Positions 1-7,676 of a stretch of DNA of 10,301 nucleotides are shown here, one piece after another; the first letter of the stretch is position 1; each line of letters starts with the position of its first letter. Source of the DNA: an uncultured Eubacteriales bacterium (lineage in GTDB: Bacteria > Bacillota > Clostridia > Oscillospirales > Acutalibacteraceae); contig ONRO01000207.1 of assembly GCA_900320235.1 (NCBI GenBank), positions 1-10,301 of the forward strand. Direction: 5' to 3'. The notes beneath the pieces are model-generated. The model was not told where the DNA came from, did no database searches, and worked only from the letters and a program-made list of their open reading frames with translations. The position numbers and the translations under genes were made by a program.

Positions 1-122
1 ATCTGTAAGGATATACAATATAAAAGTGTATGTGGTTAAATGGGTGTAATGTGTGCTTATGCAGGTATTATTCTCCTTCTGCCATGTACAGCCGTTTATA
101 CAGATTTTAAGGAGAGATTGAT
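1..122. other. 5' edge and leader of the first gene, no gene assigned
   Basis: This short stretch carries no recognisable gene. Reading frames entering from the left edge stop quickly: TAA at 37-39 in one frame, TAA at 47-49 in another, and TAA at 4-6 in the third. A small open frame from ATG 40 to TAA 180 runs into the first gene and is discussed as a finding. AT-rich sequence around 11-25 could resemble a -10 box, but no matching -35 can be seen, so no promoter is called. The upstream promoter, or the rest of the operon, may lie left of the window. Confidence 0.5.
109..115 (+). promoter_or_regulatory. Ribosome binding site of the propeller-GT2 gene
   Basis: AAGGAGA lies 7 bases before the ATG at 123, a near-perfect Shine-Dalgarno match at good spacing. 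It fixes the start of the first gene. Confidence 0.8.
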
Positions 123-2165
123 ATGGGTTTTGATTTTAATATTAACTGTGAACCGCATTCTGATGCGGCAGGAAAAATAAGCTGGCTCTCTCCCTGTGAC
201 GGCTTCAGATATATTCCGGCTGGTCCGGCAGGAATAACAGATCCGGATAATAAATATGTGCTTACATTAAAGATACCGTTTTCAGGCAGGATGCCTTCAC
301 CCGGAGAATGTGCCGTGCTCGGTTATCTTGAATACGGCAGGGAAAGCTTTCAGAGCATCGGAATGATACATTTCTGGGATCATAGAACCGGCTGCAGCGC
401 AAGATGGATAAAACCGGACGGAAATGATCTTATCGTATATAATGATATGATCGATTCAAAGGACTGTGCAGTTATTTATGATCCTGAAATGAAAAAAGCA
501 GTCAGGGTGCTTTCTTCCCATATTTCAGATATCACTGCCGATGGAAAGACGGCTGCTGCAATAGAATTTTCAAATCTGAAAAAGCTTTCCGCTGAAGGCA
601 GTGCTGTGGTCAGAGTTGATACAGAAAACGGCAGTCTTAGCGAGATACTCAGCTGTGAGGATATCTTGGGCTTTAAATCAGATGAAGCAGCATGGAATGC
701 CGTACATTCAATAGACAGCCTCAGAATCAGTCCTGACGGCAGAAAAATACTTTTTATACATACGATCAAAGAAAGAGATAAGACAGTAAAAAGACTTCTT
801 GTATGTGATATAAACGGAAAAAATCTCAGGCTATCCGGTGACAGAACTCTTGAACCTCTGAGCGTCTGCTGGAACGGTAATGATGAGATAACAGGAATTT
901 TCAGAAAAAACGGCGGTGCGGTACATTTCTATTGTATTGACGTTTTCAATAATCAGCCGCAGCTTTTCTGGGCTGAGCTTGATAATATAAAGGGTTTCAA
1001 TCCGCTTTGCGAAAACGGTATGTTCGCAGCTGAATGTTATAATGCCGGGAAAAAAAGTACAGGTCTGTATCTGCTTACAAAAAAGGATAAGCGCTCAAGG
1101 CTTCTTGCACAGAATATGATGCCGGAGAGCTGTAATACTTCAACGGCTGTTTTACCCGCAGCAGGAAATGACAGTTTTGTTGTATCCGAGGGTATGCGTA
1201 ATGGAAAAAAAGCCTTGTTTACAATAGATATACATCGCCCGGATCTGGAAAGATATGACCGTGCAGCAGAAAAAATGCACAGCGTTGCAGTTGTAATGGC
1301 AACATACAACGGTGAAAGATTCTTAAAGGAACAGCTTGACAGTCTTATCGTACAAAAGGGAGTCAGGGTTAATATCCTTGTAAGGGATGATGGCTCGACT
1401 GATAAGACAAAGACAATTCTTGAAGATTATCAGAGCAGAGGACTTCTGAAATGGTATACCGGGGAGCACCTCAATGTTCAGAAGGGATTCCTTGATCTTC
1501 TGAAAAATGCACCGCAGGCAGATTATTATGCATTCTGCGATCAGGATGATGTTTGGGATGATGATAAGCTTCTTGCAGCGGTTACTGAGCTTGATGAAAT
1601 GGATAACAGCAAGCCGGCAATGTATTACTGCGGTCAGAAGCTTGTAGATGAGGAGCTGGAGCTGATCTCGGTGCATTCCGTATATACTCAGAGAAATCCC
1701 CATACTAATTTCTTTTTCAGCAATGTTGCCGGATGCACGGCGGTATTCAACCGTCAGCTTCTTGATGCGCTCAACAGTGCAGAACCGGAGTTCATACACT
1801 GTCACGACAACTGGGCGTTCAAGGTCTGCCTTGCACTTGGCGGAAGCTATGTTGTCGATCCTGTGTCAAGGATAAATTACCGTCAGCACGGCGGAAATGC
1901 GGTCGGGCTGAATGTGGGAATAAAGGGCAGATACAGACAGGTGAAAAGATATATGAGCATAAAGCTTAAAAAGCAATGTGAGAATCTGCTTTTGTGCTAC
2001 GGCGACAGAATGACGCCCGAATATAAGAAAATTGCAGAGGATATCTGCAATTATGATCTTTCCTTTAAAAACAGGAAAAAACTTCTGAGGGAAAGTGATG
2101 TTGATTTCAAGAACAGGAGCTTTAATTATGTGATAAAGCTCAAGGTGTTCTTGAAAAAGCTTTAA
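123..2165 (+). CDS. Beta-propeller / GT2 glycosyltransferase fusion protein
   Basis: This 680-residue protein has two parts. Residues 1 to about 380 look like a WD40/TolB-type (PD40) beta-propeller: the blade signature recurs as KPDGNDLIVY (about 97), TADGKTAAAI (138) and SPDGRKILFI (203), and there is a tryptophan-rich segment near 84-96. Residues 386-680 form a complete GT2 (GT-A fold) enzyme of the kind often annotated as rhamnosyltransferase. Visible motifs are MATYNGERFL (392), RDDGSTD (421-427, nucleotide-sugar binding), DQDDVW (473-478, DxD-like metal site), HDNW (561-564, probable catalytic-base region) and YRQHGGN (586-592). There is no signal peptide or membrane span, so both domains should be cytosolic. 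The GT2 part has about the length of a stand-alone enzyme, and there is no stop or strong internal ribosome site at the junction, so this is a real fusion. By family it should transfer a sugar to a lipid-linked glycan. Donor and acceptor are unknown, and the role of the propeller is unknown. The GT2 call is firm; the propeller call is moderate. Confidence 0.88.
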   Translation: MGFDFNINCEPHSDAAGKISWLSPCDGFRYIPAGPAGITDPDNKYVLTLKIPFSGRMPSPGECAVLGYLEYGRESFQSIGMIHFWDHRTGCSARWIKPDGNDLIVYNDMIDSKDCAVIYDPEMKKAVRVLSSHISDITADGKTAAAIEFSNLKKLSAEGSAVVRVDTENGSLSEILSCEDILGFKSDEAAWNAVHSIDSLRISPDGRKILFIHTIKERDKTVKRLLVCDINGKNLRLSGDRTLEPLSVCWNGNDEITGIFRKNGGAVHFYCIDVFNNQPQLFWAELDNIKGFNPLCENGMFAAECYNAGKKSTGLYLLTKKDKRSRLLAQNMMPESCNTSTAVLPAAGNDSFVVSEGMRNGKKALFTIDIHRPDLERYDRAAEKMHSVAVVMATYNGERFLKEQLDSLIVQKGVRVNILVRDDGSTDKTKTILEDYQSRGLLKWYTGEHLNVQKGFLDLLKNAPQADYYAFCDQDDVWDDDKLLAAVTELDEMDNSKPAMYYCGQKLVDEELELISVHSVYTQRNPHTNFFFSNVAGCTAVFNRQLLDALNSAEPEFIHCHDNWAFKVCLALGGSYVVDPVSRINYRQHGGNAVGLNVGIKGRYRQVKRYMSIKLKKQCENLLLCYGDRMTPEYKKIAEDICNYDLSFKNRKKLLRESDVDFKNRSFNYVIKLKVFLKKL

Positions 2166-2180
2166 GCCGGGAGAAAGATT

Positions 2181-3371
2181 ATGAAAGTAGTTTATATTCC
2201 TAATAAAAGCGAGCAGGGCGGTGCCTTCCGCTCACAGAAGGAAGTAATAGATACACTGAAAAACAATTACGGTGTTGTGCCTGTGGTGCTGACATACCGT
2301 GACGGTATGCTAAGCAAATGGTGCAGGGAAAAGGGAATTGAAACATATACTATCGGCTATGAACCGTTTATGATAGGCGGAGGCTGCACAAAGCTCAGAA
2401 GGCTTGTAAAGACCATGCTTATCCCTCATTATAAGCTCAAAAGGAAAAAGGGCAATAATGCGGCTTTTGAGCGGATAGAAAAGCTTGTTGATTTTTCCGG
2501 AGTTGATATAATACATACAAATGTCAACCGTGACGACTTCGGCGCACGGCTAAGCAAAAAATATGGAATTCCCCATGTCTGGCATATCAGGGAAACCGGC
2601 GAAAAGGATTACGACTGTATTTATCTCAGAAATAATCCTATCGATTTTATGAACGGGATAGACGGTCTGTTTATCGTGATCTCAGACGCGGTGAAAAAAG
2701 CATGGGCAGGCAGGGGTCTTGATGAAAAGAAAATGAGAAGGGTATACAACGGTATCAATCTTTCTGTTTACCCTGAAAATATTGAGCATGATTTCACAAA
2801 ACCGGACCTGAATTTTATTTTTACAGGAACTCTCTGTGAAAACAAGGGACAGATCCAGGCAATAAAGGCAATTGAAGCTTTACCGGATGAAATAAAAAAG
2901 CATATTCATCTTGATTTGTATGGCGGCGGGGCACAGTCTTATATTGACTCCCTGAAAAGATACGTTTCTGCTCACGGGCTTTCAGACAGGATAAGCTTCT
3001 GCGGTTATACTGATAAACTTAATGAGATATTGCCTGAATACGAGGGAGCCTTTGTATGTTCAAGAAACGAGGCTTTCGGCAGAGTAACTGTTGAGCATAT
3101 GTATACAGGGCTTGCGGTAATTGCGTCTGATTCCGGAGCAAACCCTGAAATAATAACAGACGGAAAAGACGGCTTTCTCTACCGTTCGGAGGATGTGTCT
3201 TCTCTCAGGGACTGTATTGTAAGAGTCTTTGAAAGCAGGGACAGCCTTCCTGAAATAACGGCAAGGGCAAGAAAAAGAGTGGCAGATAATTTCACAAAAG
3301 AGATCAATGCCGGAAATATCTACGGCGTATATGAAGAAGTGATCAGATTATATGGAAAAGAAAAAGCTTGA
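2181..3371 (+). CDS. GT4 family glycosyltransferase (GT-B fold)
   Basis: This 396-residue protein has the usual GT4 length and two Rossmann-like halves. The N-terminal acceptor half opens with KVVYIPNKS and a glycine turn EQGGAFRS (residues 11-18), and holds the strand VDIIHTN (108-114) and HVWHIRE (132-138). The C-terminal donor half carries YNGIN (189-193), FTGTLCENKGQ (214-224, phosphate-loop-like with the conserved KG), and the diagnostic EX7E pair E297 and E305 in NEAFGRVTVE. Members are retaining enzymes that use UDP- or GDP-sugars. The substrate cannot be read from the sequence. No signal peptide or membrane span is seen, so it should act at the inner face of the membrane. The start is supported by GGGAG at 2169-2173, 7 bases before the ATG and 15 bases after the previous stop. 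Its 3' end overlaps the next gene by 20 bases. Confidence 0.92.
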   Translation: MKVVYIPNKSEQGGAFRSQKEVIDTLKNNYGVVPVVLTYRDGMLSKWCREKGIETYTIGYEPFMIGGGCTKLRRLVKTMLIPHYKLKRKKGNNAAFERIEKLVDFSGVDIIHTNVNRDDFGARLSKKYGIPHVWHIRETGEKDYDCIYLRNNPIDFMNGIDGLFIVISDAVKKAWAGRGLDEKKMRRVYNGINLSVYPENIEHDFTKPDLNFIFTGTLCENKGQIQAIKAIEALPDEIKKHIHLDLYGGGAQSYIDSLKRYVSAHGLSDRISFCGYTDKLNEILPEYEGAFVCSRNEAFGRVTVEHMYTGLAVIASDSGANPEIITDGKDGFLYRSEDVSSLRDCIVRVFESRDSLPEITARARKRVADNFTKEINAGNIYGVYEEVIRLYGKEKA

Positions 3372-4224
3372 TATTGCATTTGTTATACTGCATTACATGG
3401 CTGTTGATGATACGATAGAATGTATCAGCTCTGTTTTTGAGCATAACGACAGGGCAGGCATACATGTGATTGTTGTGGATAATGCTTCTCCTGACGGCTC
3501 GGGGGCTGTGCTTGAGGAAAAATACAGCGGTGACCCCGATGTCACAGTGATAAAAAGCAGTGAAAATATTGGCTTTGCAAGGGGAAATAACCTTGGATTC
3601 AGATATGCAAAGGAAAATTTTGACTGCAGATATATTATTCTCAGCAATAACGATATTGTCCTTTTTGAGGACGGTATGCTTGAAAAAACAGACAGAGAAT
3701 ATAAAAACAGCGGCTTTGCTGTGCTCGGACCTATGATACTTACAAAGGACGGCAGATATACTTCAAATCCGCAGCGTATGCAGGCACTTTCAAAAAAACA
3801 GGCTCAGGAAATGAAAAAGGATTTTGAAAATTTTCTTCTTTTTCAAAAGCTTTTTATCAGACCTGTTTATATCATCTACCGCAGGATATTCAAAAAGAAG
3901 AAAAAACGCAGCAGGATATGCGACCATTTCAGAAGATATGAAAATGTGACTCTTCACGGGAGCTTTATGATCTTTTCCCGTGAGTATACTGACCGCTTTG
4001 ACGGACTTGATGAGCGTACTTTCATGTACGGCGAAGAGGATATTCTGCACAGAAGATTAATAAAAAACGGACTGAAAAGCGTATATACACCGGATTTTGC
4101 GGTGTATCATAAGGAAGATGTATCGACTGATTCGGCATCGGGCAGCAGCAGGAAAAAACGCGAATTCTATTATAAAAACCTGATCGCTTCACTTGGTGTA
4201 CTGATCAGTGAGATTAATGAATGA
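3352..4224 (+). CDS. GT2 family glycosyltransferase, rhamnosyltransferase-like
   Basis: This 290-residue GT-A enzyme resembles the WbbL-type rhamnosyltransferase group. Visible are an N-terminal strand DIAFVILHY, VVDNASPDGS (41-50), NIGFARGNN (72-80, the conserved GFxxGNN element), SNND (98-101, acting as DxD), LHGSFMIFSR (201-210), and FMYGEEDI (224-231) followed by H253, the probable catalytic-base region. Between about 160 and 196 lies an aromatic and strongly basic stretch containing KKKKKR (181-186), which could hold the enzyme against the membrane (inference). ATG 3352 is the first possible start, because an in-frame TGA sits at 3340-3342. The ribosome site is weak (GAAGAAG at 3333-3339), and the 20-base overlap with the previous gene suggests translational coupling. 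Donor specificity is not proven. Confidence 0.9.
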   Translation: MEKKKLDIAFVILHYMAVDDTIECISSVFEHNDRAGIHVIVVDNASPDGSGAVLEEKYSGDPDVTVIKSSENIGFARGNNLGFRYAKENFDCRYIILSNNDIVLFEDGMLEKTDREYKNSGFAVLGPMILTKDGRYTSNPQRMQALSKKQAQEMKKDFENFLLFQKLFIRPVYIIYRRIFKKKKKRSRICDHFRRYENVTLHGSFMIFSREYTDRFDGLDERTFMYGEEDILHRRLIKNGLKSVYTPDFAVYHKEDVSTDSASGSSRKKREFYYKNLIASLGVLISEINE

Positions 4225-4227
4225 GGG
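4223..4227 (+). promoter_or_regulatory. Ribosome binding site deciding a GTG start
   Basis: GAGGG ends 6 bases before GTG 4234. The nearby ATG at 4232 is followed at once by TGA, and ATG 4221 is in another frame, so GTG is the start of the first pyruvyl transferase gene. Confidence 0.7.
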
Positions 4228-4233
4228 ATAAAT

Positions 4234-5457
4234 GTGATAACAATTACAGTCGGAGTTTTAGGACTTGCGTTCCATTCGGGAAACCTCGGATGCAGTGCGC
4301 TTTCCTACTCTTTTATGTATATACTTGATGAAATAGCCAAAAACAATGATATGAAAGCTGAGGTCAGGATCCTCTCGGGCGCAGATGATAAGCGTCCCCT
4401 GAAGGCGGAATTTGACAGACTCAGTTACAGCTTTGTGCGTCTCAGCTGGAAAAACAGCGCAGTGCGCAAAAAAATGCTTGCAGCCTTTGATGAATGTGAT
4501 ATCATTTTTGATTTCACAGCAGGCGACAGCTTTACGGATATATATGGTATGAGCCGTTTTTTAAAGCGATCAATATATAAAAAGGCTGTCATAAAAAGAA
4601 AAACACCGCTCGTGCTCGGCAGTCAGACCTACGGCCCGTACAAAAAGGCACTTAGCAGACGCTGGGCAGCGGATATAATAAAAAAGAGCTATGAGGTTTT
4701 TGCAAGGGATGAAAAATCGGCAGCCGTTGCAGAAAAGCTCGGAAAAAGAAAGCCGATCCTGACAACTGATATTGCCTTCTTTCTGCCCTATGAAAAACAG
4801 CAGGCAGATGACGGCGTAATAAATATAGGAATAAATGTTTCGGGACTTCTGTGGAACGGCGGCTATACAGGAAATAATCAGTTCGGACTTACAGTTGACT
4901 ACCCTGAATATATAAACAGACTGCTTGAAAAATATTCTCAGGATAAAAAATACAAAGTTCATCTCATTCCGCATGTTGTTTACAAGACTTCAAGGGATGT
5001 GGCAGATAATGACTGGTATATCTGTAATGACCTTGCGGAAAAATACAGCAATGTCCGCATAGCGCCTTTCTTTGAAAGCCCTATGCAGGCAAAATCCTAT
5101 ATTGCTGGAATGGATGTATTTGTTGGTGCAAGAATGCATGCAACAGTTGCAGCTTATTCCTCCGGGGTTGCTGCAATACCTTTTTCATACAGCAGGAAAT
5201 TCGAGGGCCTTTATGAAAGCCTCAATTACCCGTATGTTATATCGGGAACAGTCCTGACAACAGACGAAGCAACAGAAAAAACTATCGGATATATTGATGA
5301 CATAGAACAGCTCAGAAAAAATATCAGTGATTATTCATCCGCACTCGGACAAAAAAAAGAATATATGATGAGGGAGTATGCAAGGCTTCTGACTGATCTT
5401 TGTCATGAAGAATGCGTGAATAATGAAGAAAAAGCACAGACGGATCGGGGTGATTAA
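4234..5457 (+). CDS. Polysaccharide pyruvyl transferase family protein (CsaB/WcaK-like)
   Basis: This 407-residue protein belongs to the PS_pyruv_trans family, which moves a pyruvyl group from phosphoenolpyruvate to a sugar and forms an acidic ketal. The GT-B-like layout shows in the N-terminal HSGNLGCSALSYSF (14-27), FTAGDSFTDIYG (94-105), GSQTYGPY (129-136), FARDEKSAAV (156-165), TTDIAF (177-182), and the C-terminal GARMHATVAAYSSGVAAIPF (298-317). The R300 and H302 pair in that last motif matches the conserved active-site Arg/His of the family. The length is normal, and no signal peptide or membrane span is seen. It starts at GTG, 9 bases after the preceding gene, and its stop directly abuts the ATG of the polymerase gene. 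Family membership is clear. The sugar it modifies is not known, and some WcaK-like members lack a proven activity. Confidence 0.9.
   Translation: MITITVGVLGLAFHSGNLGCSALSYSFMYILDEIAKNNDMKAEVRILSGADDKRPLKAEFDRLSYSFVRLSWKNSAVRKKMLAAFDECDIIFDFTAGDSFTDIYGMSRFLKRSIYKKAVIKRKTPLVLGSQTYGPYKKALSRRWAADIIKKSYEVFARDEKSAAVAEKLGKRKPILTTDIAFFLPYEKQQADDGVINIGINVSGLLWNGGYTGNNQFGLTVDYPEYINRLLEKYSQDKKYKVHLIPHVVYKTSRDVADNDWYICNDLAEKYSNVRIAPFFESPMQAKSYIAGMDVFVGARMHATVAAYSSGVAAIPFSYSRKFEGLYESLNYPYVISGTVLTTDEATEKTIGYIDDIEQLRKNISDYSSALGQKKEYMMREYARLLTDLCHEECVNNEEKAQTDRGD
5447..5452 (+). promoter_or_regulatory. Ribosome binding site of the polymerase gene
   Basis: GGGGTG lies inside the end of the pyruvyl transferase gene, about 5 bases before ATG 5458. 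The upstream stop TAA (5455-5457) is directly followed by ATG, so translation is probably coupled. Confidence 0.6.
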
Positions 5458-6753
5458 ATGAAGCTGAGATTCAGGACAGATGATGTAATGCTCTGGCTGC
5501 TGCTGCTTATGCAGCTTGGATTTCATACAAATACAGGATATGATGATATTCTGTCATTGGGCATTACTGTGATCGTTTTTGCATATTTCCTGCTCAGCAA
5601 GCAGAAAATAAGCCTCTTCAGATTTACAAATAACGCCAGAAAATATATAATATGGTACACACTGGTTGTGTTCTGGTGTTCGATCTCATTTTTGTGGTCA
5701 GAGCAAAGTAATTTATCGATGATCAAGCAGCTTATTATCAATACATATATTCCTGTTATTCTATCGGCGTACAGCATTAATGAATATATAAGACGGGGCA
5801 ATGACGGACTGCGGCTGCTGACAGCTTTGGTTGTAGCAGAAATATTTGTAACGATCCGTGCACTCATTCATACACCGATGGGTGAACTTATCTCAAAATT
5901 TGATACAAGACTGTACGGAACAGGCCTGGGAGTAAATTATAACCATTTCACGACTCAGTTTGCTCTTGTATTCTGTGTGGTTCTGTTTCTTGCCTATGTT
6001 TTCAGCAAGTCATACTATATTCCGGCATTGTTTATCTTTGCAAATATTATCATCTCGGGAAGCCGCAAGGTGCTTCTGGTGTCTGCACTTGCATTCATCA
6101 TTCTGTATCTTGTTTCTGCCGGCAGAGGAAGTATTACAAAAAGACTGAAAAGAGTATTTGTACTTCTGCTTATTTCAGGCTTTGCAATGTGGATAATTAT
6201 GTCGAACGAATTCCTGTATAAGCTTATCGGTGAAAAAACACTTGTCGTGGTTTCAGAAATGCTGAATATTGATTTCGGCGTAAAATCAGACGCAAGTACA
6301 GATCAGCGTAAGGAGCTTATCGTAATTGCCGGGGATGTTTTCAAGACACATTGGTTCAACGGAGTAGGATATTATTCCTTTATGAATTACAATAAATGGA
6401 ATGTATATGCCCACAACAATTATATGGAGCTTCTGGCAGATTTAGGTATTGTAGGCTTCTGTGCTTATTATTGGTTCTATCTTAATAACCTGTTCGGATA
6501 TTTCAGGAAGAAAACTCCGAAAACCGATTTCTTCAAGCTGCGTCTTAGCACGGATTTTATGAAATCAAAATGGAATTTCCTCGGAGTGATCTTCTTCTTC
6601 ACACTTATGCTCATGGAATGGGGACAGGTTACCTATTTCAGATTATATGTTCTGATACCGCTTCTTGTTATCACAATGGCTATTGAGGATATGAAAAGAA
6701 GAGAATCAGTGAAAGGAGTGAAGCATAATGTATCATATGGACAAAGAGCTTGA
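5458..6753 (+). CDS. O-antigen polymerase/ligase-like membrane protein (Wzy-type)
   Basis: This 431-residue integral membrane protein has about ten to twelve hydrophobic segments (for example near 31-47, 62-80, 118-138, 165-183, 205-221, 231-248, 325-343, 374-392 and 395-410). It fits the Wzy/WaaL (O-antigen ligase, Wzy_C) fold. The large extracytoplasmic loop lies at about 250-320 and contains TDQRKEL (281-287), NGVGYYSF (301-308) and HNNYMELLADLGIVG (319-333); the HNxxxE.L.xxGi pattern is characteristic. SGSRK (200-204) supplies the conserved arginine of the other loop. In a cluster that also has a flippase, it most likely polymerises lipid-linked repeat units on the outer face of the membrane. 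A ligase role is the alternative, because the fold does not separate the two. Its last 26 bases overlap the following gene. Confidence 0.9.
   Translation: MKLRFRTDDVMLWLLLLMQLGFHTNTGYDDILSLGITVIVFAYFLLSKQKISLFRFTNNARKYIIWYTLVVFWCSISFLWSEQSNLSMIKQLIINTYIPVILSAYSINEYIRRGNDGLRLLTALVVAEIFVTIRALIHTPMGELISKFDTRLYGTGLGVNYNHFTTQFALVFCVVLFLAYVFSKSYYIPALFIFANIIISGSRKVLLVSALAFIILYLVSAGRGSITKRLKRVFVLLLISGFAMWIIMSNEFLYKLIGEKTLVVVSEMLNIDFGVKSDASTDQRKELIVIAGDVFKTHWFNGVGYYSFMNYNKWNVYAHNNYMELLADLGIVGFCAYYWFYLNNLFGYFRKKTPKTDFFKLRLSTDFMKSKWNFLGVIFFFTLMLMEWGQVTYFRLYVLIPLLVITMAIEDMKRRESVKGVKHNVSYGQRA
6713..6718 (+). promoter_or_regulatory. Ribosome binding site within the polymerase gene
   Basis: AAGGAG lies 9 bases before ATG 6728, inside the 3' end of the polymerase gene. 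It supports the 26-base overlap as real and prefers ATG 6728 over the in-frame ATG at 6737. Confidence 0.75.
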
Positions 6754-7657
6754 AAAGCTCTATATTGAATATAATGAAAGCCTGAAGATACTCGTCAGGG
6801 AAAAAAGAGAGCTTCTTGAGGGAAAGATCTACCGCCTTGGTCTGAGAGAGCATATCAGGAAAAACAGGAGCTTCTCCGATACCCTTCTCAGGGCGGGAGA
6901 TAAAATCAGAGGAAAGGGCAGGGGTGCACTCGTTTATAAAAACCTGCCCACAGCAAAAAACGACAGATCAGATACTGATTATTTCAGCGATGAACGTATC
7001 GCTGTATATACCTGCATCATAGGAAACTATGACAGTATTCAGGAGCCGATCGTTGAGCCGGATAATATAGATTATTATGCGGTGACGGATTTTGAACTTC
7101 CGGAAAATACCAAATGGAAAAGAATAGATGCAGATTCCTTTGAAGAAATAAAGGGACTGACTCCCGCAGAGAAAAACCGTTTCTTTAAGATGAATCCCCA
7201 TAAGGTATTCAAGGATCATAAGTATTCGATTTATGTTGACGGAAATATCAGGGTGTGCACGGATTTTACAGAGCATGTCAACAGGATGTCAGCTCACGGC
7301 TTCAGCCATTTCAGACATTCTCAGAGAACCTGTGCCTATGAAGAGGCAAGATTCTGCAAATCTCTGAAAAAGGATACGGATGAAAGCATAGATTCATATG
7401 TTTCAAAGCTCAGGTCAGAGGGATTTCCGGAAAATTACGGTCTTATCACATGTGATATCCTCGTCAGGGAACATCATAATCCGGAATGTATAAAAATAAT
7501 GGAGCAGTGGTGGGATCAGTTCAGGAATCATATAAAAAGGGATCAGGTTGCAATGCCCTATGTACTTTTTAAAAACGGTATTGATCCCTATGATGTAGCT
7601 ACCCTCGGCGGAGATGTTCATCAGGAGAATTCATTTGAAATAGTAAAACACCGCTGA
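6728..7657 (+). CDS. DUF616 (TOD1/MUCI70-type) glycosyltransferase-domain protein
   Basis: This 309-residue protein matches the DUF616 / TOD1-MUCI70 glycosyltransferase-like family, known from bacterial polysaccharide clusters and plant Golgi proteins. Residues 1 to about 45 are rich in Glu, Lys and Leu and probably form a coiled coil. The domain proper begins at IAVYTCIIGNYD (91-102). It continues with YYAVTDFE (116-123), NRFFKMNPHKVF (150-161), SIYVDGNI (167-174, where a DGN stands at the likely metal/nucleotide-sugar position), HFRHSQR (194-200) and RDQVAMPYVL (271-280). There is no signal peptide or membrane span, so it is probably a cytosolic enzyme acting on the lipid-linked glycan. Members are thought to be GT-A-like transferases, but donor and acceptor are poorly known. 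The role in repeat-unit assembly is inferred from position between polymerase and pyruvyl transferase genes. Confidence 0.82.
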   Translation: MYHMDKELEKLYIEYNESLKILVREKRELLEGKIYRLGLREHIRKNRSFSDTLLRAGDKIRGKGRGALVYKNLPTAKNDRSDTDYFSDERIAVYTCIIGNYDSIQEPIVEPDNIDYYAVTDFELPENTKWKRIDADSFEEIKGLTPAEKNRFFKMNPHKVFKDHKYSIYVDGNIRVCTDFTEHVNRMSAHGFSHFRHSQRTCAYEEARFCKSLKKDTDESIDSYVSKLRSEGFPENYGLITCDILVREHHNPECIKIMEQWWDQFRNHIKRDQVAMPYVLFKNGIDPYDVATLGGDVHQENSFEIVKHR

Positions 7658-7663
7658 GAAGCT

Positions 7664-7668
7664 GGAGG
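7664..7668 (+). promoter_or_regulatory. Ribosome binding site deciding a TTG start
   Basis: GGAGG lies 8 bases before TTG 7677. In this frame there is a TAA at 7644-7646 and no ATG or GTG before the conserved N-terminus, so TTG is the only sensible start. Confidence 0.75.
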
Positions 7669-7676
7669 AAAAAATA

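Noticed and set aside
11..25. AT-rich segment resembling a -10 promoter box
   Set aside because: No -35 element can be seen and the window begins too close upstream.
1..49. Possible 3' end of an upstream gene, in the frame ending at TAA 47-49
   Set aside because: Only 15 codons are visible, with no recognisable motif, so it cannot be told from chance.
1323..1805. 160-residue open frame on the - strand inside the GT2 domain of the first gene
   Set aside because: It is antisense to strongly conserved GT2 motifs, has no recognisable domain, and is explained as a shadow of the + strand gene.
4570..4974. 134-residue open frame on the - strand within the first pyruvyl transferase gene
   Set aside because: It is antisense to a clear family member and has no recognisable motif.
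5351..5358. Run of eight A's within the first pyruvyl transferase gene, considered as a frameshift or slippage site
   Set aside because: The reading frame continues correctly to a stop that abuts the next gene, so there is no sign of a broken or recoded gene. Such runs are expected in Lys-rich AT-biased coding sequence.
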